Assembly (NCBI GenBank): GCA_025352865.1
Contig: JANXSB010000571.1
Coordinates: 1-11,828 of the forward strand
Length of the DNA: 11,828 nucleotides
DNA from: Chthoniobacter sp.
GTDB lineage: Bacteria > Verrucomicrobiota > Verrucomicrobiia > Chthoniobacterales > Chthoniobacteraceae
Reading direction: 5' to 3'
The position numbers were made by a program, and so were the translations under genes. Position 1 is the stretch's first letter. Every line of letters starts with the position of its first letter. Shown in pieces: positions 7,028-11,828 of this stretch. A model generated the notes under the pieces. The model was not told the origin of the DNA, searched no databases, and saw only the letters and a program-made list of their open reading frames with translations.

Positions 7028-8329
7028 TCAGAGCCGGATGCCGAGCTTCGCGTAGGCCGAGCGGATTTGCTTCATCAGGTCCGCTTCGCTGCGGCCATCG
7101 AGGAGGATTTGCAGCGTCTTTTTTTGAAAGGCCGCGCGCGCCTCGGGCGTCGCGACCGCCGCGGGCGGCTTTGGCAGCACCATGTCGCCGCGGTAGTTGA
7201 AACTCCCGTCGGGATGCACGGTCACGCCCGGCTGTTTTTTGAAAGCGTCCATCGCGAGGCCGTATTTTTCCTCCTCCTTCCGCACGTCGCCCACCTCGCG
7301 GAAGTAGCGCGCGAGGAGCTGCCCGTCGCCTTTGTTGTCGAGGTGCATGAAGTAGTACACGAGCAGGTAGGACGTGAAATAGAGCTGGTGCGCGGCGCGC
7401 GGATTCTGCGCTAGGACGGCGTTCCATTCCTCGTTGGTGATGGGAAAAAGTTTCTCCAGCGGAAAGGGCTCGGGCACGCCGTTGGCCGTTTTTTTCTTGA
7501 GGAAATCGATGTAGTCCTTGAGCCCGTTCTTCGCCGCGGAGAGGCGAAAGTGACCCGTGTGCAGGGGCAGCGTGCCGGTGTATTCCGCAGTGCCTTCCAC
7601 GATCCACTGCGGGAGGAGATCCATCCAGAAGTGCATCATCTGATGGGTCAGTTCATGGACCATGGTGTGCGTCTCGAAGGTGTCGTCCTTCGCGTAGCTC
7701 TTGCCCACGAGCTTCACGCCGATGCTGGCGAAGGGCACCATGAACATCTGCTCACGCGATGAGTACACGCCGCCGCTGCCCGGCAGGCCGCCGCCCGACA
7801 TGTAGGCCTCCTCGCTTTTGAAAAGCCGGGCGTGGAAGTATTCGCCGGACGCCGGCTTGGGTTCGATGTTCCAAGGCAGCACCTTGAGCAACTCGAAGGT
7901 CGCCTCGAAATTGCGCGCCACCTCGTGCAGCAGCGACTGGCTGAATTTCCCCTGCGACTCAAACTCGAAGTGCGTGGTGCGGTACACGTATTTCTCCTCC
8001 TTAGCGTCCTCGCTCACGACCTCCGCTTTGATCTGCGCCGGCTCCACGCCCACGCTCTCCGGCAGCACGATTTTGATCGGCTGCTTTTTCTGCCACTCCG
8101 CGAGGTAGGCCTGATCCTCCGCACTGAGCTTCGCCGCCGCCGCCTGCACGCGCGCGCCGTTTGGCATGCGAAAGGTCACGGTCGTGCCGTCGTATTCCAT
8201 CACCGAGGCTTGGAAAGACTGGCCCTCCACCGTCTTCCACCCGCGCGGCGGAGTGACCGTCGGCAATTGCGCCAGCGCCAGCGAGACTGCACCAAACCAC
8301 GCGACGAGGGGGACGAGCGGAGATTTCAT
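7028..8329 (-). CDS. Secreted zinc peptidase-like protein with SHD1-like N-terminal domain, 433 aa
   Basis: A signal peptide (1-20, ending LALA before Q21) exports the protein. Residues about 30-80 resemble an SHD1-like beta-barrel module (W31, then alternating strands with VMEYDG and VTFRMPNG, ending KLSAEDQAYLAEW), a small domain common in Planctomycetota and Verrucomicrobiota proteins. The peptidase part carries HELTH (225-229), the gluzincin zinc motif with H225, E226 and H229. It is followed by QWIVEGTAEY (241-250), where E245 (or E249) is the likely third zinc ligand. This arrangement matches the peptidase MA-like/DUF1570 kind. The C-terminal part (about 390-425) is helical and charged. 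Substrate unknown. No Shine-Dalgarno site is visible before the ATG, but the signal peptide fixes the start well. It looks monocistronic: its 5' side faces the divergent Pur-alpha gene and its 3' end nearly touches the small ORF. Confidence 0.85.
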   Translation of the reverse strand: MKSPLVPLVAWFGAVSLALAQLPTVTPPRGWKTVEGQSFQASVMEYDGTTVTFRMPNGARVQAAAAKLSAEDQAYLAEWQKKQPIKIVLPESVGVEPAQIKAEVVSEDAKEEKYVYRTTHFEFESQGKFSQSLLHEVARNFEATFELLKVLPWNIEPKPASGEYFHARLFKSEEAYMSGGGLPGSGGVYSSREQMFMVPFASIGVKLVGKSYAKDDTFETHTMVHELTHQMMHFWMDLLPQWIVEGTAEYTGTLPLHTGHFRLSAAKNGLKDYIDFLKKKTANGVPEPFPLEKLFPITNEEWNAVLAQNPRAAHQLYFTSYLLVYYFMHLDNKGDGQLLARYFREVGDVRKEEEKYGLAMDAFKKQPGVTVHPDGSFNYRGDMVLPKPPAAVATPEARAAFQKKTLQILLDGRSEADLMKQIRSAYAKLGIRL

Positions 8330-8543
8330 CCGCGCGGTCTAGCAGAGCGCCGTCCCCACCGGCAAGGCATCCCGTGCGCTGAACGCGAAATGAAAAACCC
8401 GATAGTAAATAGAATTACTGAATGTTGCTGTTGATTCGCCAAATTTTTTGCCTACGCTCTCGCCCCTCACCGACAGCCCACTTCCGGGTTGGGCGGAAAC
8501 CAAGACAGCCAAGTATATGATGAATGATAATCCAGGAGAGAGA
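8330..8543. promoter_or_regulatory. AT-richer divergent promoter region
   Basis: The 214 bases between the peptidase start (-) and the Pur-alpha start (+) are notably richer in A and T around 8390-8456 than the flanking genes, as expected for promoters. On the plus strand TTGATT (8431-8436) and TACGCT (8453-8458), 16 bp apart, form a weak sigma-70-like candidate for the Pur-alpha gene. It would give a leader of about 80 bases. On the minus strand TACTAT within the same AT-rich block is a weak -10 candidate for the peptidase gene. I see no terminator, riboswitch or clear operator. Confidence 0.3.
8534..8540 (+). promoter_or_regulatory. Shine-Dalgarno site deciding the Pur-alpha gene start
   Basis: AGGAGAG lies just upstream of the ATG at 8544, with five bases between GGAG and the ATG, an ideal spacing. 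It is the only strong Shine-Dalgarno match seen before a start codon in this window. It favours this ATG over in-frame ATGs at 8448, 8517 and 8520, which have no such site. Confidence 0.75.
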
Positions 8544-8750
8544 ATGGGCTCCGATCCGATCGCGTCCGAGAAGGTCGCCAACGATCGCAAGATCTTCTTT
8601 CTCGACCTCAAAGAAAACCAGCGTGGGCGTTTCTTGAAGATCACCGAAGACGTGGGTGGACGGCGTGACACGATCATGCTCCCCGCCGCGGCGTTTAAGG
8701 ACTTCCTCGAAGCCCTCCAGCGTCTGGTCGAGTTCGAGGCCAAGCTCTAA
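8544..8750 (+). CDS. PUR-family (Pur-alpha-like) single-repeat DNA/RNA-binding protein, 68 aa
   Basis: Bacterial Pur-alpha-like proteins bind single-stranded DNA or RNA as dimers of one PUR repeat and act as nucleic-acid-binding regulators. The signature is clear: KIFFLDLKENQRGRFLKITE (16-35) forms the first strands, GGRRDTIMLP (38-47) the next strand, and FKDFLEALQRLVEFEAKL (51-68) the C-terminal amphipathic helix. Length matches a single-repeat protein. The start at 8544 is preferred because of the Shine-Dalgarno site; starting at 8517 or 8520 would add 9 or 8 residues (MMNDNPGER), and those bases encode the ribosome binding site itself. The protein's C-terminal helix ends right at the stop. 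The gene is monocistronic: the next gene downstream is convergent, with a hairpin between them. Targets cannot be read from the sequence. Confidence 0.9.
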   Translation: MGSDPIASEKVANDRKIFFLDLKENQRGRFLKITEDVGGRRDTIMLPAAAFKDFLEALQRLVEFEAKL

Positions 8751-8829
8751 AAGGCGCGGTTTTTCACTCGACTCCTTCGCTAAGTGTCCGGGGATGGGAA
8801 CCCTGGGTGGGTGCTGGCGGAGGGTTGAA

Positions 8830-8870
8830 GACTCAGAGCCGTTTCTCCCCCATAAGAAGCGGCTCTTGTC
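8830..8870. terminator. Hairpin between convergent genes, possible bidirectional terminator
   Basis: AGAGCCGTTTCT (8835-8846) pairs with AGAAGCGGCTCT (8855-8866), 12 bp with one G-T wobble, around an 8-base loop. An outer GAC/GTC pair (8830-8832 with 8868-8870) extends it beyond a small internal bulge. It lies in the 159-base gap between the Pur-alpha gene (+, ending 8750) and the PIN-TRAM gene (-, ending 8910), the position expected of a shared terminator. Neither strand has a long T run directly after the stem, so intrinsic termination would be weak. The rest of the gap shows no small gene I can support. A structured small RNA is an alternative, but no known RNA signature such as the SRP RNA motif is present. 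Confidence 0.5.
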
Positions 8871-8909
8871 ATGTACGGGTGCTGCGGTGGCGCGTGCCGC
8901 CGGCAGGAG

Positions 8910-9914
8910 CTACGCCGCCGCACGGAGGTCGGCGAAAAAGAGCCGCCCGGCGCTCGTTTGGAGCGTGCTGGCGACGACGACGGGGACAGTCTTGCCGATC
9001 TGTGAGCGGGCGTGATTGACGACGACCATGGTGCCGTCGGGCAGATAGCCGACTGCCTGGTGCGCGTCGCGGCCTTCCTTGACGAGTGCGATGTCGAGCG
9101 CCTCGCCCGCGGCCAGCGTGGGGCGCAGGGCTTTGGTGAGGTCGTTGAGATTGAGCACGGGGACGCCTTGCAGCCGCGCGAGCGAGCAGAGGTTGCTGTC
9201 ATTGGTGAGCAGGCGCGCGTCGAGCAGCTTGGCGGTTTGCAGGAGCTTGGCATCGACGGGCATCGGCTCGTCACTTTCGCTCTCATGGATGGTGACGCTG
9301 AGCTGCGGGCTGCTCTGCATCTGCTGGAGCCGGTCGAGCGCGGCGCGGCCGCGTTCGCGCTTGAGGGAGTCGCCGGAATCGGCGAGGCGCTGGAGTTCCT
9401 CGAGCACAAAGCGCGGGACGACGAGCGAGCTGCTGAGAAAGCCGGTCGCGCAGATGCTGGCGATGCGTCCGTCGATGATGATGTTCGAGTCGATGAGCAG
9501 CGGGGCGTCCTGCACCGTGGCCTGACGGAAGCGGACGTACGGAATGATGAGCGCGAACTCGTCGCGGTTGCTGCGGATGGCGAGCATCATGCCCAGGTAG
9601 CTGAAGGTGGCGTAGATGATGAGGCCGATGACCCACTGCGTCTGCGGCGAGGCGACGGCGAGGATTCTCGATGCCAGCAGCAGCCGCGCGAAAATGAAGC
9701 CGACGAGCAGGCCGAATGTCGCGGAGGAAAAAATGCGGAGCGAGATGCCTTTGACGAGCTTGTCGCCGAGCACGATCAGCAGGCCGAAAGCCGTGCCCCC
9801 CGCCATCCCGGCGAGGTTCGAACCAAGCAGGTCGTCGCCGATCATCAGCCCCACGCAGCCTGCCAGCGTGACGAAAAGCGCGCGGAGCAGATTGATGGTG
9901 AGAAGCGGAGTCAT
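8910..9914 (-). CDS. Membrane-anchored PIN-TRAM domain protein (YacL-like), 334 aa
   Basis: The N-terminal 125 residues contain about four hydrophobic segments (roughly 7-28, 33-50, 62-80, 93-114). A PIN nuclease-type domain follows (about 137-260) with its acidic residues in place: D142 in LLIDSNIIIDGR, E172/E173 in VLEELQRL, D221 in VDAKLL and D239 in TNDSNL. Residues 266-330 form a TRAM domain, a beta-barrel that binds RNA, with GYLPDGTMVVVNHA and a closing strand RLFFADL. This order (four membrane helices, PIN, TRAM) matches the YacL family found across bacteria, including Bacillus. PIN domains are metal-dependent RNases, so a membrane-tethered RNase is plausible, though the family's cellular role is poorly defined. 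It lies 68 bp downstream of mlaD on the same strand and could be read from the mla operon. A TATAAC on the minus strand (9946-9941) hints at a promoter of its own, without a well-spaced -35. Confidence 0.92.
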   Translation of the reverse strand: MTPLLTINLLRALFVTLAGCVGLMIGDDLLGSNLAGMAGGTAFGLLIVLGDKLVKGISLRIFSSATFGLLVGFIFARLLLASRILAVASPQTQWVIGLIIYATFSYLGMMLAIRSNRDEFALIIPYVRFRQATVQDAPLLIDSNIIIDGRIASICATGFLSSSLVVPRFVLEELQRLADSGDSLKRERGRAALDRLQQMQSSPQLSVTIHESESDEPMPVDAKLLQTAKLLDARLLTNDSNLCSLARLQGVPVLNLNDLTKALRPTLAAGEALDIALVKEGRDAHQAVGYLPDGTMVVVNHARSQIGKTVPVVVASTLQTSAGRLFFADLRAAA

Positions 9915-9982
9915 GCGGCGGAAAAGGAAAATACCCCTCTGTTATAGCACGCTGCGAACCACGCCGCCCCGGCAAATCACGG

Positions 9983-10927
9983 TCAGCGGGCGCGAGGCCG
10001 TCCGGAAGTCGGGGCCGGTGTTGCGTCCGGCAGCGGGCGGTCCTTGTAGAAGAGCACGCCGGAGCGGCGCAGGTTGGCGATGAGCGTCTTGAGATTCTCC
10101 GCGGTCTGCCGGTCGGAAATGAGCGTGCCGAGCGTGCCGTCGCCGGTCGTGGCCTTTTTCATGAGGCCAGTGGCGGAGTCGGTGAGCTTACGGAAATCGC
10201 CGATGGCCAGCTTGATGTCGCCCGCCGCGCCGTCCACGGTTTTGAGCATGACTTTGGCGTCATCGACGGCCGCGCTGGTCTTCGCCACCACGGCGTCGAG
10301 GTCTTTGGCCGTCTGCGAAAACTCGTCGGTCGTGGTTTTGAGATTGGCGAAAGTTTCCTCGATGTTCTTGAGGTTTTTCTCGCTGAGCAGCCGCGCATTG
10401 ATGCTCCGCGTGGCGACCTGAAGGTCGTCGAGTTCCATATTGAGTTTGCGGAGCACCTCGTCGTTGACCGTGTCGATCATCCGCCCGCCCTTGGCCGTCA
10501 GTTCCTCCAGCCCACCGACGCGCGAGCCGGGGATGGTTTCATTTGGCCGGACAAAATCCGCCGGATCGGAATCCGGCGGCGGCAACACGTCCACATAGGC
10601 GTCGCCGAGCATACCGTTGGTGCGAATGAGAAAGGTCGATTTGTGCGGAATGCGGACGCCTTCCCTGATGGACATGGGCGCAATCACCGCGTAACCGTCG
10701 GAGAGGCGCGGCGCGTCCACGACGAGGCCGATTTTTACGCCGGCAATGAGCACATCGCAGCCTTTGAGCAGCCCGCTCGCATTCGAGAACTCGACGGTGA
10801 TCGGATAGCTTTTTTGGAAGCCTTTGCCCACTCGCCCGAAGATCAGGATCATCGCGGCGACCACGCCGAACCCGATCAAAAGGAACAGCCCGACGAAAAG
10901 TTCGACCCCTTTGCGCTCCGTGGTCAT
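9983..10927 (-). CDS. mlaD: MlaD-like MCE-domain lipid-binding protein, 314 aa
   Basis: MlaD anchors in the inner membrane and forms a hexameric ring that passes lipids between the MlaFE transporter and the periplasm. The N-terminus is cytoplasmic (MTTERKG), with one membrane helix (about 9-31) and then an MCE domain (about 41-118): YPITVEFSNASGLLKGCDV, VLIAGVKIG, and TNGMLGDAYVDVLPP, all typical. Residues about 150-290 are predominantly helical, with heptad-like hydrophobic spacing, followed by GVLFYKD and a Pro-rich basic tail. It is longer than the E. coli protein (about 183 residues) because of this helical part, as in many non-proteobacterial MCE proteins, where the helices may extend the lipid tunnel toward the outer membrane. 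The start lies 4 bases after the mlaF stop, so the genes are co-transcribed and probably coupled. Confidence 0.93.
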   Translation of the reverse strand: MTTERKGVELFVGLFLLIGFGVVAAMILIFGRVGKGFQKSYPITVEFSNASGLLKGCDVLIAGVKIGLVVDAPRLSDGYAVIAPMSIREGVRIPHKSTFLIRTNGMLGDAYVDVLPPPDSDPADFVRPNETIPGSRVGGLEELTAKGGRMIDTVNDEVLRKLNMELDDLQVATRSINARLLSEKNLKNIEETFANLKTTTDEFSQTAKDLDAVVAKTSAAVDDAKVMLKTVDGAAGDIKLAIGDFRKLTDSATGLMKKATTGDGTLGTLISDRQTAENLKTLIANLRRSGVLFYKDRPLPDATPAPTSGRPRAR

Positions 10928-10931
10928 GCGG

Positions 10932-11669
10932 TCAGCTCACGTCGCCGGAGCGGCCCTCGATGAAGTCCGTGATGACCGCATCCTGCGAGGCGCGGAGGGC
11001 GTCCGCCGTGCCGTGAAAATAGATGCGCCCCTCGTGGAGAAAGGCGATCCGGTCGGCGGTGGTGAAGGCGGTTTTCATATCGTGAGTGACGACCACGGAA
11101 GTCACGCGCAGCCGCTTTTGCAAGCGACGAATGAGATGGTTGATCGAGTCCGAGGCGATGGGATCGAGGCCGGTCGTGGGCTCGTCGTAAAGCAGGCACG
11201 CGGGCCGGCCGATGATCGTCCGCGCGAGGCCCACGCGCTTGCGCATGCCGCCGGAAAGTTTCTCGGGCATTTTCTTTTGCTCGCCCGCGAGATCGACCAT
11301 TTCCAGCGCCTCGGCCACGCGCTCGGCGATTTCCTTTTCGTTTTTCACCCCGGCCTCGCGCAGCGGAAAGGCGAGGTTTTCCGCCACGTTCATCGAGTCG
11401 AAAAGCGCGCCGCTTTGAAAGAGCATGCCAACCTTTTTGCGGATGCCGCCGAGCTTCCGTTCGGGCAGGTGCGTGATCTCCTCGCCCTCGATCCAGACCT
11501 CGCCGGAGGTCGGCTGAAAGAGCCCGATGAAATGTTTGAGCAGCACGCTTTTTCCGCTGCCCGAGCGCCCGAGCACCACGCACGTCTGGCCGCTCGCGAC
11601 CTCGAGATCAACGCCGCGCAGCACGGGCTGCGGGCCGAGGTTTTTCGTGAGTTGGCGGACGGAGATCAT
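10932..11669 (-). CDS. mlaF: MlaF-like ABC transporter ATPase, 245 aa
   Basis: This is the nucleotide-binding subunit that powers MCE lipid transport. Walker A is GRSGSGKS (34-41), the Q-loop is in MLFQSGALFDSM (around Q85), the signature is LSGGMRKR (138-145), Walker B is CLLYDEP (158-164) with catalytic E163, the D-loop is GLDP (167-170) and the switch histidine is H196 in VVTHD. The SGALFDSM segment and the GGMRKRVGLART wording of the signature are characteristic of the Mla/Ttg2A/Mkl ATPases rather than of general importers. Its ATG overlaps the upstream mlaE stop (ATGA at 11669-11666), and mlaD follows 4 bases after its own stop. All catalytic motifs are intact. Confidence 0.95.
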   Translation of the reverse strand: MISVRQLTKNLGPQPVLRGVDLEVASGQTCVVLGRSGSGKSVLLKHFIGLFQPTSGEVWIEGEEITHLPERKLGGIRKKVGMLFQSGALFDSMNVAENLAFPLREAGVKNEKEIAERVAEALEMVDLAGEQKKMPEKLSGGMRKRVGLARTIIGRPACLLYDEPTTGLDPIASDSINHLIRRLQKRLRVTSVVVTHDMKTAFTTADRIAFLHEGRIYFHGTADALRASQDAVITDFIEGRSGDVS

Positions 11670-11828
11670 GCGCCGTAGGGGAAAAGCATGTTGAGCAGAA
11701 AGGTGAGGAAGAAATTCAGGATCAGGATGGCGAGCGAGCTGATGACCACGGCCTCCGTCGGCGCGCGCCCGACTCCGACCGCGCCCTCCTTCGCATTCAG
11801 CCCCTGGTGGCAGCTCACGAAAGCGATG
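11666..11828 (-). CDS. mlaE: MlaE-like permease, C-terminal part (5' end outside window)
   Basis: The last 53 residues of the membrane subunit are visible. The family-typical segment SCHQGLNAKEGAVGVGRAPTEAVV corresponds to the conserved motif before the last membrane helix, and the following LAILILNFFLTFLLNMLF forms that helix, ending PYGA. MlaE-family proteins are usually about 260 residues with five or six membrane helices, so roughly 200 residues lie beyond the window edge. The stop TGA (11668-11666) overlaps the mlaF ATG, indicating translational coupling within an mlaE-mlaF-mlaD operon. Confidence 0.92.
   Translation of the reverse strand, partial: IAFVSCHQGLNAKEGAVGVGRAPTEAVVISSLAILILNFFLTFLLNMLFPYGA

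Noticed and set aside
8751..8909. Small structured RNA such as SRP RNA or 6S RNA in the convergent gap
   Set aside because: None of the conserved SRP loop bases or a 6S-like long bubble can be seen; only the hairpin at 8830-8870 is supported.
8751..9015. Plus-strand ORFs downstream of the Pur-alpha gene
   Set aside because: They run into the PIN-TRAM gene antisense, show no domain, and have no ribosome binding site.
9012..9947. 311-residue plus-strand ORF opposite the PIN-TRAM gene
   Set aside because: Low-complexity Glu/Ala/Arg product in an antisense frame; the minus-strand product has a full PIN-TRAM architecture.
10824..11678. 284-residue plus-strand ORF opposite mlaF
   Set aside because: It is antisense to an intact ABC ATPase and has no domain of its own.

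Overview
The window is GC-rich bacterial DNA, most likely from a member of the Verrucomicrobiota (the wider PVC group). This rests on protein types only: a DUF1501 protein, a kinase paired with an ECF sigma factor of the PVC kind, an SHD1-like domain in a secreted peptidase, a one-repeat Pur-alpha protein, and an Mla lipid-transport operon with a long MlaD. No rRNA or other marker gene is present. Coding density is high. I see no tRNA, rRNA, CRISPR array, transposase or integrase.

Layout, left to right. (1) The 3' part of a DUF1501 gene (+) enters from outside and overlaps tail-to-tail by 20 bp with a 936-residue secreted glycoside-hydrolase-like gene (-). (2) A long, nearly perfect palindrome at 3838-3894 carries the stop codon and last five codons of an ECF sigma factor gene (-). 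That sigma gene starts inside the stop codon of a transmembrane Ser/Thr kinase gene (-), so the two look translationally coupled. (3) A 58-codon ORF (+) is divergent from the kinase and ends 6 bp from a secreted HExxH peptidase gene (-) that has an SHD1-like N-terminal domain. (4) An AT-richer divergent intergenic region leads to a 68-residue Pur-alpha-like nucleic-acid-binding protein (+) with a clear Shine-Dalgarno site. (5) A hairpin lies between this gene and the convergent PIN-TRAM membrane protein gene (-). (6) The right end is an mlaE-mlaF-mlaD operon (-), with the PIN-TRAM gene 68 bp downstream of mlaD; mlaE is cut by the window edge.

How the genes may work together. The kinase has a cytoplasmic zinc-ribbon and kinase half, three membrane segments and an exported C-terminal domain. 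It and its coupled sigma factor form a plausible envelope-to-transcription signalling pair. MlaE, MlaF and MlaD form an inner-membrane ABC transporter for phospholipid traffic between the two membranes. The DUF1501 protein, glycoside hydrolase and peptidase fit a heterotroph that works on extracellular polymers, but nothing in the sequence ties their regulation together.

The region is mostly ordinary. The points most worth following are the palindrome built into the sigma gene's end, the coupled kinase-sigma pair with its unrecognised sensor domain, the small ORF at 6845-7021, and the domain combinations of the glycoside hydrolase and the peptidase.
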